Shown here piece by piece: positions 53,779 through 62,024 of a DNA stretch of 64,000 nucleotides. How positions within the stretch are numbered: position 1 is the stretch's first letter; each line of letters begins with the position of its first letter. A program made the translations under genes and the position numbers. The notes under the pieces were generated by a model, which searched no databases, was not told the DNA's origin, and saw only the letters and a program-made list of their open reading frames with translations. The stretch is from positions 1,364,001-1,428,000 of the forward strand of contig CAVYGO010000003.1 in NCBI GenBank assembly GCA_963768085.1. Reading direction: 5' to 3'. Source of the DNA: Pukyongia sp963768085. GTDB lineage: Bacteria; Bacteroidota; Bacteroidia; Flavobacteriales; Flavobacteriaceae.

Positions 53779-55179
53779 TTAAACATGTTCAGCCATTTCC
53801 ATGGCTTTGGTTAATGCACCTAATTTATTATATACCTCCTGTAATTCACTCTCTTCGTCACTGTCTGAAACGATACCGGCACCGGCCTGATAATGCAAGG
53901 TGTGATTTTTACTCAGAAACGAACGAATAATAATTGCGTGATTGAAATTACCATCGAAGTCCATAAAACCGATAGCTCCTCCGTAAAATTCACGGTTTAT
54001 ATTTTCATACTTTTCCAGAAGTTGCATGGCTTTGTGTTTGGGTGCTCCACTCAGGGTACCTGCAGGGAAGGTATCCGCAACGATGCTCATGGTTGTTGTT
54101 TCCGGGTTTTTTCTGGCAGTAACCTTACTTACCAAATGGATAACGTGAGAAAAGAACTGAACTTCACGATAGGTTTCTACCTTGACGTCCCGTCCATGTC
54201 GGCTCAGATCGTTCCTGGCCAGGTCTACCAGCATGACATGTTCGCTGTTTTCCTTTATATCTTCGGATAGCTTTTTTGCAAGTTCCGCGTCACGTTCGTC
54301 ATTACCGGTGCGTTTAAAAGTTCCTGCTATAGGATGTATTTCGGCCCTGTCGTGATGCACAACTAATTGGGCTTCAGGTGAACTTCCGAAAATCTTGAAA
54401 TTCCCATAATCAAAATAGAATAGATAGGGGGATGGATTAATACTGCGGAGTGCGCGATAGACATTGAAATCATCACCGCTAAATTCCTGAGAAAATCGTT
54501 TGGAAGGTACGATCTGGAAGACATCACCGCGGGCGCAATGTTCTTTGCAGCGGGATACGAGAGATTTGAATTCTTCGTCCTGCAAATTCGTGGAAGGCGA
54601 TCCATGTCGTTTAAAAGGGTATTCAGCAAAATTCTTAGATCGTAACACCTGGATGATTTCAGCAATATTGCTTTGAGTATCGTAGCAATGGGCGAAAATA
54701 TACGCTTCATTATTGAAATGATTGATCGCGATCACATTCTGATAAACCGCATAATAAATGTCCGGGATATTGAGTTTCGACCTGTCCTTGGTTATAGAAA
54801 TATCTTCAAAATAACGTACCGCATCGTATGCCATATATCCAAACAAGCCATTGTTAGGAAATTTGAATTGCAGGTCCGATTTCGTTTTGAAGGCCGCAGA
54901 GAAATCTTCCAGAATTTCGGGCACACTAGTGCCATTGTTAATCTCAATTTCCAGAATACTCTTATCGGGGAACTGTTGAATGATCTTCTCTTCTGAAATG
55001 GTGATGGAGGCTATGGGATTACAACAGATAAAGCTAAATGTGTTATCATTGGCGCGATAATCACTACTCTCCAGCAGCAGGCTGTTCGGATATTTATCCC
55101 GTAGCCGAAGATATACGGAAACCGGGGTGAGGGTATCGGCAAGTAACTTTTCAGAATATGATCGTAATTCGTATTTCAT
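53779..55179 (-). CDS. trpE: anthranilate synthase component I
   Basis: About 466 aa, converting chorismate to anthranilate. The chorismate-binding domain shows PSKRFSQEFSGDDF, HPIAGTFKRTGND, VMLVDLARNDLSRHG, DTFPAGTLSGAPKHKAM and GGAIGFMDFDG. The N-terminal LLLESSD is the usual position of the tryptophan feedback site. I start at MKYELRSYSEKLLAD (55179), directly after the attenuator terminator; upstream in-frame codons lie inside that hairpin. Confidence 0.96.
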   Translation of the reverse strand: MKYELRSYSEKLLADTLTPVSVYLRLRDKYPNSLLLESSDYRANDNTFSFICCNPIASITISEEKIIQQFPDKSILEIEINNGTSVPEILEDFSAAFKTKSDLQFKFPNNGLFGYMAYDAVRYFEDISITKDRSKLNIPDIYYAVYQNVIAINHFNNEAYIFAHCYDTQSNIAEIIQVLRSKNFAEYPFKRHGSPSTNLQDEEFKSLVSRCKEHCARGDVFQIVPSKRFSQEFSGDDFNVYRALRSINPSPYLFYFDYGNFKIFGSSPEAQLVVHHDRAEIHPIAGTFKRTGNDERDAELAKKLSEDIKENSEHVMLVDLARNDLSRHGRDVKVETYREVQFFSHVIHLVSKVTARKNPETTTMSIVADTFPAGTLSGAPKHKAMQLLEKYENINREFYGGAIGFMDFDGNFNHAIIIRSFLSKNHTLHYQAGAGIVSDSDEESELQEVYNKLGALTKAMEMAEHV

Positions 55180-55189
55180 TTTATTAGAA

Positions 55190-55221
55190 ATAAAAAAAAG
55201 GCTTGTCGTGATTGACAAGCC
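55190..55221 (-). terminator. trp attenuator terminator
   Basis: On the minus strand GGCTTGTC (55221-55214) pairs with GACAAGCC (55207-55200) over 8 bp around a six-base loop and is followed by T8. It lies between the leader peptide stop and trpE. Upstream, GTGAGCAAAGC can partly pair with the GCTTGTCAATCAC region, a plausible antiterminator. CTGGTG inside the Trp codons can pair with CACCAG. Confidence 0.9.
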
Positions 55222-55251
55222 TCGTTATATTTTATAACACTGGTGCTTTGC

Positions 55252-55308
55252 TCACGACGAACGACGTAAGTTTTTCCACCACCAGTTATTTAGATTTAAG
55301 TTTTTCAT
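55252..55308 (-). CDS. trpL: trp operon leader peptide
   Basis: An 18-codon ORF, MKNLNLNNWWWKNLRRSS, with three consecutive Trp codons (TGG TGG TGG) and a TGA stop 30 bases before the attenuator hairpin. Ribosome stalling at the Trp codons when charged tRNA-Trp is scarce would free the downstream region to form an antiterminator, the classical attenuation mechanism. The promoter -7 element ends only seven bases before the ATG, so the leader peptide appears to be made from a leaderless or nearly leaderless mRNA. Confidence 0.9.
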   Translation of the reverse strand: MKNLNLNNWWWKNLRRSS

Positions 55309-55315
55309 TGAAGTT

Positions 55316-55346
55316 CAAAGATAAAGATTGAATCGAAAGCAGCAAA
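55316..55346 (-). promoter_or_regulatory. promoter of the trp operon
   Basis: On the minus strand TTTG (55346-55343), 19 bases, TATCTTTG (55323-55316): an exact match to the Bacteroidota -33/-7 consensus and spacing. Confidence 0.85.
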
Positions 55347-55408
55347 TTATTTCAGCGCACTTTTTACGCTAAATAAACGTTTGGCATAATTTTTAGTCAT
55401 AAGTAAGT

Positions 55409-56764
55409 ATGCAGTTACAAAATATATATCATTTATACCGCCGGGCCGCCTTCGGAATAAGTCCGTCTGAAGCTAAGAAGCTCAGTATGCTATCCAGGGA
55501 TGAAGTGGTTGATAGCCTACTGGCAGCATCGGGGGAAGTAACACCTCTAACGATCGATCTACCCGATTATGAAGCATTCTTTAAACGTAATCATCGTGGC
55601 AGGCGTAAGGAATTGCAGAAAATAATCCGGGAGAATGCTCCAAAGCATTTGGATTATAGCCAAGCCTGGTTGAAACGACTTAACGCGCCCTCAGAGGCAC
55701 TAAACGAACGAATGACCCTATTCTGGGTCAATCACTTTGTATGTCGTGATCAGGTGATCTATTATGCCGTGCAATATTACAACCTCCTGAGGGCAAACGC
55801 TCTTGGAAATTTTAAGGAATTCATCAAGCAGGTGGCTAAGGCCCCATCCATGATGAAGTATCTCAACACGAATACCAACAGTAAAGATCATCCAAATGAA
55901 AATTTTGCCCGCGAACTTCTGGAATTATTCACACTTGGCGAAGGACAATATTCTGAAGAAGATATTAAAGAAGCAGCCCGTGCATTTACCGGGTATGGGT
56001 CAAAACTGGATGGAAGTTTTATTCTGAGGCAGATGCAACACGATTTTGGGAATAAGGAGTTCATGGGATGGTCGGCAGATCTGAATGGTGATGATATTAT
56101 CAATATCATATGCACTAAGCGCGAATCTGCTCACTTTATTTGTAGTAAACTATATGCGTATTTCGTAAACACCCATTTGAATGAAACGTATATCGAAGAA
56201 ATGACAGATGTTTTTTATAAAGACTATGATATACGGAATCTCATGCGTTTCATGCTAACCTCAGATTGGTTCTACGCACGGGAAAATGTGGGAACTAAGA
56301 TCAAATCACCTGTGGATCTATTATCGTCGGTTTACGGTGTGGTACCCTTCGATTTCGAAAAACCAAGGCAACAACTTTTTGTACAACGGCTATTGGGGCA
56401 ATCCCTCATGGAACCGCCAAATGTTGCCGGATGGCCCGGAGGCAGGCATTGGATCAATACGAATACTTTGATGATTCGATTGAAGTTGCCATCAATTTTC
56501 CTTGGAAATGGCTTGGTACCGTCCAATAGCATGCAATATGCATTTATGGAAGGACGATCTTTTGGTGATCGTCTGGCGATCGATAAAAACTGGGATGTCT
56601 TCGATAAGGAATACGGTAGGCTTGGCCGGGAGGAACTCACGGAAGCGCTTTGTGCCGGAAAATTACAGGATGGAACCTCAACTATGTTTGCAGAAGGTCC
56701 AAAGTATTCGCAGAGGGAGCTGGCTCTTCAACTTATGTCATTACCCGAATTTCAATTAACATGA
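55409..56764 (+). CDS. DUF1800 domain protein
   Basis: A 451-aa protein with the DUF1800 pattern: LYRRAAFGISPSEAKKL, RMTLFWVNHFVC, YYNLLRANALGNFKEFIKQV, MMKYLNTNTNSKDHPNENFARELLELFTLGEG compressed around NENFARELLELFTLGEG, and GQSLMEPPNVAGWPGG. The function is unknown. It is almost always paired with a DUF1501 gene, as here (4 bases downstream). No signal peptide is evident. It is divergent from the trp operon. Confidence 0.93.
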   Translation: MQLQNIYHLYRRAAFGISPSEAKKLSMLSRDEVVDSLLAASGEVTPLTIDLPDYEAFFKRNHRGRRKELQKIIRENAPKHLDYSQAWLKRLNAPSEALNERMTLFWVNHFVCRDQVIYYAVQYYNLLRANALGNFKEFIKQVAKAPSMMKYLNTNTNSKDHPNENFARELLELFTLGEGQYSEEDIKEAARAFTGYGSKLDGSFILRQMQHDFGNKEFMGWSADLNGDDIINIICTKRESAHFICSKLYAYFVNTHLNETYIEEMTDVFYKDYDIRNLMRFMLTSDWFYARENVGTKIKSPVDLLSSVYGVVPFDFEKPRQQLFVQRLLGQSLMEPPNVAGWPGGRHWINTNTLMIRLKLPSIFLGNGLVPSNSMQYAFMEGRSFGDRLAIDKNWDVFDKEYGRLGREELTEALCAGKLQDGTSTMFAEGPKYSQRELALQLMSLPEFQLT

Positions 56765-56768
56765 TACT

Positions 56769-57959
56769 ATGAAAAGAAGAGATTTTATAAGGAATTCGGC
56801 CCTGGCCAGTAGTTTGTTCTTTGTCCCTGGCTTTATTAAAGCTATGGACGGACAGCTGAGTATACCCAATGGATTTAAGCGTTTGGTTATTATACAATTG
56901 GCGGGTGGTAATGATGGATTAAATACCATAGTGCCTTTCAGAAATGATATTTATTACCGGGAACGACCTTCCATTGCGATAAAAAAGAAAGACGTAATAG
57001 GTTTGAATTCTGAATTAGGATTCCACAAGAACCTGGCGCCATTGAAATCCTTGTTTGATGCAGGGGAATTAACTATAATCAATAATGTGGGGTATCCAAA
57101 TCCGAACCGCTCTCACTTCAGGTCAACAGATATCTGGCATACAGCCAGTGCTTCCAATGAGCTAATCAAAGAAGGGTGGATAGGTCGTTATCTCGATACT
57201 TTTGGTAACAAACCGTATAATGCCATCGAAATTGGGAATTCTCTTTCCCTTATCATGCAAGGGAAGGAGCAGAATGGCGTTGTGGCGAGGGATGCAGCCA
57301 TGCTTAATAAAATTGCAGGTGACCCTTATTTCAAACAATTGCTCAAGTATAATAAGGATCAGCATTTGAGTGAACATAATATGGGGTATCTGTATCAAAC
57401 GATGATCGATGCAAAGCAATCTGCAGACTATATTTATGAAAAGACCAGGATTACAAGATCCACTTTCGATTATGGGAAATCGCCTTTCGGTAAACAAATG
57501 AAAACCCTCGCGGAGTTTATAAATAGCCAAATGGATACCCGGGTGTATTATGCAGCACTAGGTGGTTTCGATACGCATGCGAACCAGTCGGGGGCACAAG
57601 ACTCACTTCTTAAAACCTATGCAGATGGTGTAAGTACCCTGGTGGCCGATCTGAAAGCTAATGGTACTTTCCATGACACCTTAATTCTTACGTTTTCTGA
57701 ATTTGGCAGAAGAGTGGCGCAGAATGCTGCCAATGGAACAGATCACGGAGCGGCGAATAATGTTTTCGTAATTGGTAAAAAACTGAAAGCACCCGGATTA
57801 TACAACCCGGCTCCCGATTTACAGAACCTGGATTCCAACGGCGACCTGGTGTTTGAGATCGATTTCAGGAGAATTTATGCGAATCTTATGGAAAAGTGGC
57901 TGGAAGTGCCGAGTAGTTCACTCCTGTCCGAAACCATGGAACCTTTACATATCATATAA
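56769..57959 (+). CDS. DUF1501 domain protein with Tat-type signal
   Basis: A 396-aa protein. The N-terminus KRRDFIRNSALASSLFFVPG is a twin-arginine export signal. The DUF1501 (sulfatase-like fold) pattern is clear: LVIIQLAGGNDGLNTIVPF, NRSHFRSTDIWHTAS, GGFDTHANQSG and FSEFGRRVAQNAANGTDHGA. It is probably exported and works with the DUF1800 partner. The activity has not been established. Confidence 0.94.
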   Translation: MKRRDFIRNSALASSLFFVPGFIKAMDGQLSIPNGFKRLVIIQLAGGNDGLNTIVPFRNDIYYRERPSIAIKKKDVIGLNSELGFHKNLAPLKSLFDAGELTIINNVGYPNPNRSHFRSTDIWHTASASNELIKEGWIGRYLDTFGNKPYNAIEIGNSLSLIMQGKEQNGVVARDAAMLNKIAGDPYFKQLLKYNKDQHLSEHNMGYLYQTMIDAKQSADYIYEKTRITRSTFDYGKSPFGKQMKTLAEFINSQMDTRVYYAALGGFDTHANQSGAQDSLLKTYADGVSTLVADLKANGTFHDTLILTFSEFGRRVAQNAANGTDHGAANNVFVIGKKLKAPGLYNPAPDLQNLDSNGDLVFEIDFRRIYANLMEKWLEVPSSSLLSETMEPLHII

Positions 57960-57960
57960 A

Positions 57961-57992
57961 AAAAGCCTGCTTCACAGCAGGCTTATCTTTTT
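57961..57992. terminator. bidirectional terminator between the DUF1501 and YceI genes
   Basis: AAGCCTGCT (57963-57971) pairs with AGCAGGCTT (57976-57984), with T-runs on both strands. Confidence 0.88.
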
Positions 57993-58007
57993 CATAGCTA
58001 AATATTA

Positions 58008-58577
58008 TTAGAATACGAGCTTTACTTCCAGTTCGAAATCATCGGAGATTGTTTTATCACCGAGGTTGTCGAAGAAACTTCCACTTCCATAACGGATCCC
58101 AAATTTCGTTCTGTCGATTACTAGTTTAGCGGTTGCACCGCTGTCCCCGTTCTTTACAAGATTGAATGTGATGGGTTCTGTAGTTCCTTTAATGGTAATA
58201 TTTCCTGATACTTTAAACCCATCCTTCGTTGCAGTACCGGAAATTACTTCCAGAGTAGCAGTAGGATGATTTTCTATTCCGAAGAAATCATCGCTTTTTA
58301 AATGACCTTCCAGTTTTCCTTTGGATGCACCCTCCAGATCTGTGACATTGATGGTGGTCATATCCACCACAAACATTCCGCCGGTTAAGGCATCATCGTC
58401 CATTTCAAGATAACCCTCCTTAAGACTGATGGTTCCAGTATGACTGCCCGTTACTTTTTCACCTTTCCATTCGATGGTACTTTGAGAGGCGTTGATCTTC
58501 TTTTTCACTGGCGTTGTAAACGCCATAGCTCCAAAGGCTACGGCAATAACTAAAACTGAGTTGACTACTTTTTTCAT
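58008..58577 (-). CDS. YceI family periplasmic protein
   Basis: A 189-aa protein with a signal peptide (VLVIAVAFGAMAF). The lipocalin-like YceI fold is clear: STIEWKGEKVTGSHTGTISL, HLKSDDFFGIENHPTATLEV, GNITIKGTTEPITF and DRTKFGIRYGSGSFF. The family binds isoprenoid-type lipids and often responds to stress. It follows the MarR gene by 30 bases on the same strand, so it is probably in its operon and under its control. Confidence 0.93.
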   Translation of the reverse strand: MKKVVNSVLVIAVAFGAMAFTTPVKKKINASQSTIEWKGEKVTGSHTGTISLKEGYLEMDDDALTGGMFVVDMTTINVTDLEGASKGKLEGHLKSDDFFGIENHPTATLEVISGTATKDGFKVSGNITIKGTTEPITFNLVKNGDSGATAKLVIDRTKFGIRYGSGSFFDNLGDKTISDDFELEVKLVF

Positions 58578-58607
58578 TTTTCTGTTTCTAATTTTTGTTA
58601 ATAATAT

Positions 58608-59063
58608 TTATGTTAGTCTAAGTGTATCCAGAAGTTCATTCAAGGTTACTAACTGCTCTTCTGAAAGATTTTTAAGAATTTTTGTATTGTTGTCTTCGGT
58701 TAACGGATCTAGTTCTTTAAGGACCTCCAAACCCTTTGAGGTGATTAATATTTCTACTTTCCTTCTGTTCGTCTCACACACCGATCGTTTTACCCAGCCC
58801 TTACGGATCAACTTGTCTACAAGCCGCGTAGTGTTGCTGCTTTTATCGATCATCCGCTCCTGTAAAGTAGATAAGTTGGCAGGTTTACCCTTTTGTCCTC
58901 TTAAAATGCGCAACACATTATATTGGGGGATATTAAGATCGTAGGGCTTTAACACTGTGGAAATAGACTCCTCTATGATCCGGGAGGTAAACATCATATT
59001 AATGACTGTCTTGGTACTGATGGCCATCTTATGAATTGTTTTTATTGCGGTATCTATGTCCAT
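58608..59063 (-). CDS. MarR family transcriptional regulator
   Basis: A 151-aa winged-helix regulator. ILRGQKGKPANLSTLQERM is the helix-turn-helix region, DKSSNTTRLVDKLIRKGWV the recognition helix and CETNRRKVEILITSKGLEVL the wing. MarR proteins are dimers released from DNA by ligands or oxidation. A perfect 16-bp palindrome 16 bases upstream of its start suggests autoregulation together with yceI. It is divergent from the thioredoxin/rhodanese block. Confidence 0.93.
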   Translation of the reverse strand: MDIDTAIKTIHKMAISTKTVINMMFTSRIIEESISTVLKPYDLNIPQYNVLRILRGQKGKPANLSTLQERMIDKSSNTTRLVDKLIRKGWVKRSVCETNRRKVEILITSKGLEVLKELDPLTEDNNTKILKNLSEEQLVTLNELLDTLRLT

Positions 59064-59078
59064 ATATGTATTTACAAT

Positions 59079-59094
59079 ATTTGTATATACAAAT
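59079..59094. promoter_or_regulatory. candidate MarR operator palindrome
   Basis: ATTTGTATATACAAAT is a perfect 16-bp inverted repeat, in the size range of MarR-family operators, lying 16-31 bases upstream of the marR ATG in the promoter region and within the 165-base gap to the divergent thioredoxin gene. Confidence 0.6.
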
Positions 59095-59228
59095 TTATGA
59101 TTATTTTCTTCACAGCAAAGACCATTAACAAAAATTTATCACTCATAATTTGTTTGCCGCAGCCAGGGATTATGTAATGTTATGTTAAATAGCTTTCTAG
59201 TTTTAGGTACAATAAATATTTTTAGGGT

Positions 59229-59798
59229 ATGAAAATTTTACCTTATTTATTGTTGGGTCTTTTTACCATTTCTTGCGGAAATGATAATAAGAGTACTTCG
59301 GAAGTGGAGCAGACGGCGATAGCCGATAAATCTGTTATTATTCCGGAATCGGATACCGAAATAATAGCGGAGGTAAAAGCGGGTATTCCGGTATATAATT
59401 TTGAAGGTTTGAATCGTGCCTTACTTCAGAAGGAGAATGACTCCACCTATATCGTGAATTTTTGGGCTACCTGGTGTAAACCCTGTGTGAAAGAAATGCC
59501 TTATTTTGAAAAGATCGCCTCGGAGTATGCTAAGGATAAAGTTAAAGTTGTCTTTGTTAGCCTGGACTTTCCCGATCGACTGGAAACTCAGGTTGTTCCG
59601 TTTATTAAAAAGAATGAGATCAAATCGGAAGTCGTCTTACTGGATGATGACGATGCCAATTCCTGGATCCCGAAGGTAAGTGAAGAATGGCAGGGTGCGA
59701 TACCGGCTACTTTAATATACAATAACAGCAAGAGAGCGTTCTTCGAACGTTCTTTTACCTATGAAGAATTAGAAAAAGAAGTACAATCCATTTTATAA
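59229..59798 (+). CDS. TlpA/ResA-like thioredoxin lipoprotein
   Basis: A 189-aa protein with a lipoprotein signal (lipobox TISCGN, Cys 17). The thioredoxin fold carries NFWATWCKPCVKEMPYF with CKPC near residues 83-86 and the cis-proline in GAIPATLIYN. Such proteins reduce disulfides or assist cytochrome maturation on the periplasmic side. It starts a plus-strand redox block and is separated from the next gene by 7 bases. Confidence 0.93.
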   Translation: MKILPYLLLGLFTISCGNDNKSTSEVEQTAIADKSVIIPESDTEIIAEVKAGIPVYNFEGLNRALLQKENDSTYIVNFWATWCKPCVKEMPYFEKIASEYAKDKVKVVFVSLDFPDRLETQVVPFIKKNEIKSEVVLLDDDDANSWIPKVSEEWQGAIPATLIYNNSKRAFFERSFTYEELEKEVQSIL

Positions 59799-59805
59799 AA
59801 CAATT

Positions 59806-60435
59806 ATGAAAAACAAAAGATTATTATTCGTTTTAAGCCTCGTGATCATGGCGTCACTGGCATTTGCCGGTTTCTCCTCAACAGAATCCGATGATGCCTA
59901 TGGTTACACCATTGGAGACATGGCTGCAAAGATCAACTTACTGAATGTTGACGGAAACATGGTTACCTATGAAGACTATCCGAACGCAAAAGGTTTTATT
60001 GTGATCTTTACCTGTAATACCTGTCCGTATGCCGTTGCCAGCGAAGATCGAATTAACGCCCTGGATGCTGAATTTAAGGATAAAGGATATCCGGTAATAG
60101 CTATTAACCCGAACAATCCTGAAGTTCAACCGGACGACACCTATGAATTAATGCAGGCAAAAGCCAAAGCCAAAGGCTTCACATTTCCGTATCTCTTTGA
60201 TAAATCTAATACGGTCTATGCTGAATATGGGGCAACAAAAACACCGCATGTGTATTTATTGGAAAACACCAAAAAGGGTCGAGTTGTACGCTATATTGGT
60301 GCTATTGATGATAATGTGCGAAACGGTGCAGCCGTAAAAGACCGTTTCTTAGCCAATGCGGTAAATGAACTTTTGGATGGTAAGGAAGTATCCGTTAAGG
60401 AAACCAAGGCGATAGGTTGTTCTGTGAAGCAATAA
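59806..60435 (+). CDS. exported thioredoxin/peroxiredoxin-like protein
   Basis: A 209-aa protein with a signal peptide (LVIMASLAFAG). The AhpC/TSA-thioredoxin type fold shows FIVIFTCNTCPYAVASEDRI with CNTC near residues 69-72, PVIAINPNNPEVQPDDTY and TKTPHVYLLE with the cis-proline. The TCNTCPYA subgroup is common in Bacteroidota; the substrate is unknown. Probably co-transcribed with the preceding TlpA-like gene. Confidence 0.9.
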   Translation: MKNKRLLFVLSLVIMASLAFAGFSSTESDDAYGYTIGDMAAKINLLNVDGNMVTYEDYPNAKGFIVIFTCNTCPYAVASEDRINALDAEFKDKGYPVIAINPNNPEVQPDDTYELMQAKAKAKGFTFPYLFDKSNTVYAEYGATKTPHVYLLENTKKGRVVRYIGAIDDNVRNGAAVKDRFLANAVNELLDGKEVSVKETKAIGCSVKQ

Positions 60436-60456
60436 AGAAACGTACGTTGTGTGACT

Positions 60457-60474
60457 AAAAAGCCGGGCTTTTCA
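60457..60474 (+). terminator. possible weak terminator
   Basis: AAAAGC and GCTTTT flank a three-base loop between the thioredoxin-like and rhodanese genes. It is short, with no long T-run. Confidence 0.35.
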
Positions 60475-60537
60475 ATTATTAAAATCCGGTTTTCCCATAT
60501 GATTCCGATTCTTTATTTTTACCGAAAATTTTGAACA

Positions 60538-60849
60538 ATGCAAGACCTAACACAAGACGAGTGGAGTAAGAAGATGGTGGCCGATGAGAATGCCGTAATC
60601 GTAGATGTGAGAACTCCTGTTGAGATCGCGGAGGGCTATATCCCGAATGCGCTTCATATGAATATCCAGGATGCCGGCAGCTTTATGCAAAAATCACAGG
60701 ATTTGGACAAGTCCAAGAATTACTATGTATACTGCAGAATGGGTGGTAGAAGTAAACAGGCCTGTATGATAATGAATTCCCTTGGATTCCAGAATACCTA
60801 TAATCTTATGGGTGGTTTTATGAACTGGCAGGGAGAAAAAACTTTTTAA
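60538..60849 (+). CDS. cytoplasmic rhodanese-like protein
   Basis: A 103-aa single-domain rhodanese. The catalytic Cys is residue 66 in YVYCRMGGRSKQA, and IVDVRTPVEIAEGYIPNALHMNI is the family N-terminal motif. It lacks a signal peptide, unlike the next gene. It probably handles sulfur transfer. The stop is one base before the ATG of the second rhodanese gene, so the two are coupled. Confidence 0.93.
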   Translation: MQDLTQDEWSKKMVADENAVIVDVRTPVEIAEGYIPNALHMNIQDAGSFMQKSQDLDKSKNYYVYCRMGGRSKQACMIMNSLGFQNTYNLMGGFMNWQGEKTF

Positions 60850-60850
60850 T

Positions 60851-61291
60851 ATGAGAACCTTTTATCAGATCGCTATCATCGCATTTATATCCTTCGGAAT
60901 GTTAAGTTGCAAGGATGCGCAAACTAAATCAGAATCTGTATCCGAGACTGAAGTACCAACAGAACAGGATGTGATTACCGTGTTAAATACAGAAGAATTT
61001 TCCAAGCGAATTGGCGCTGTGGGCGATATTCAATTGATCGATGTGAGAACACCACCGGAGGTTGCCGAAGGAACCATCCCCGGAGCTATCAACTTTGATT
61101 TCAGAGCCGAAGGTTTCGAGGAGAAGCTAGTCGTGCTTGATAAAACCAAACCCGTTTATGTATTCTGCAGATCGGGAGGGCGGAGTGCAGATGCATCTGC
61201 TATCATGAAGGAACTTGGATTCACCGAGATATACGACCTGGCAGGAGGTATGATCGACTGGAAAGAAGCCGGGAAGGAAGTAGTGAAGTAA
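60851..61291 (+). CDS. rhodanese-like lipoprotein
   Basis: A 146-aa protein with a lipoprotein signal (lipobox GMLSCK, Cys 20). The rhodanese domain has LIDVRTPPEVAEGTIPGAI and the catalytic Cys at residue 106 in YVFCRSGGRSADA. Together with the preceding gene it gives one cytoplasmic and one envelope copy of the same domain. Confidence 0.93.
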   Translation: MRTFYQIAIIAFISFGMLSCKDAQTKSESVSETEVPTEQDVITVLNTEEFSKRIGAVGDIQLIDVRTPPEVAEGTIPGAINFDFRAEGFEEKLVVLDKTKPVYVFCRSGGRSADASAIMKELGFTEIYDLAGGMIDWKEAGKEVVK

Positions 61292-61309
61292 GAAAATCCT
61301 TACTAAATT

Positions 61310-61338
61310 TTTAACAGTTTGATTTACATGCTGTTAAA
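61310..61338. repeat. inverted repeat
   Basis: TTTAACAG and CTGTTAAA, 13 bases apart, in the gap after the second rhodanese gene. It could be a weak terminator or a binding site; there is no T-run. Confidence 0.35.
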
Positions 61339-61415
61339 TTACTCCTAAACAATAATTTCTTAACATTCCATATAGCATTTGCTGCGTAAATTTCGAGGAA
61401 TTTAAATGCTTTGCT

Positions 61416-61799
61416 ATGAAAAACCAGGAACAAATTGTTCAGGATGAAATGCGCAAACTCATTTCTAAATCCTGTACAAATAGTCTCAATCCGTACGATA
61501 ATACTTATTATATTTTTCAGAAAACTTTACTGAAATATTACTTCAATGCAGCCGATATTACCATCGATTATTCGGCGGGCACGATCGCGCTATGGACTTC
61601 AGAACCTCCAACCATATTGGGCCATAACTTGTACAGTATGAAAGATGCAGTTGCGTATACCATTTCTTATTCAAACCTGGAAGAGACGCTGAAGGGTTGC
61701 CTGGAAAGTGGTGCAAATCAAAATCGATTCTATAAGTCGTTACTCTTTCAGTATAACAATGTTTCTGCACCGCTAGGGCCTAAATCAATTAGTGCTTAA
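61416..61799 (+). CDS. hypothetical protein, 127 aa
   Basis: I do not recognise this soluble protein. It has no signal peptide or membrane segment. The first 50 residues are helical in character (QIVQDEMRKLISKSC), followed by beta-type segments (DITIDYSAGTIALWTSEPPT) and a further helix (YSNLEETLKGCLESG). The stop is two bases before the next ORF, so the two are probably co-expressed. Confidence 0.7.
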   Translation: MKNQEQIVQDEMRKLISKSCTNSLNPYDNTYYIFQKTLLKYYFNAADITIDYSAGTIALWTSEPPTILGHNLYSMKDAVAYTISYSNLEETLKGCLESGANQNRFYKSLLFQYNNVSAPLGPKSISA

Positions 61800-61801
61800 T
61801 C

Positions 61802-61987
61802 ATGGAGGAGATGCTAAGATTATTTTATCATTCAGTAAAAATATTGTTGATATCCGTCGCAATTGGGGCCCTGGGTAGTCATTATTTACTAACACCATTA
61901 TCTCAACCGGCGAAGGTCATTGCTGTTTCTGTTGTTCTCATTAGTGTTTTGATAGAATTATTCAGGTTCCAGACCAAGAGATCTTAA
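61802..61987 (+). CDS. small membrane protein, 61 aa
   Basis: Two hydrophobic helices (about residues 10-30 and 37-53, AKVIAVSVVLISVLIELF) with a basic C-terminus, so an inner-membrane hairpin is expected. No family is recognised. The close spacing to the preceding 127-aa gene supports it as a real gene. Confidence 0.6.
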   Translation: MEEMLRLFYHSVKILLISVAIGALGSHYLLTPLSQPAKVIAVSVVLISVLIELFRFQTKRS

Positions 61988-62024
61988 TCTGAAACCTGTT
62001 TTAAATGATACAAAATGGCTCACG

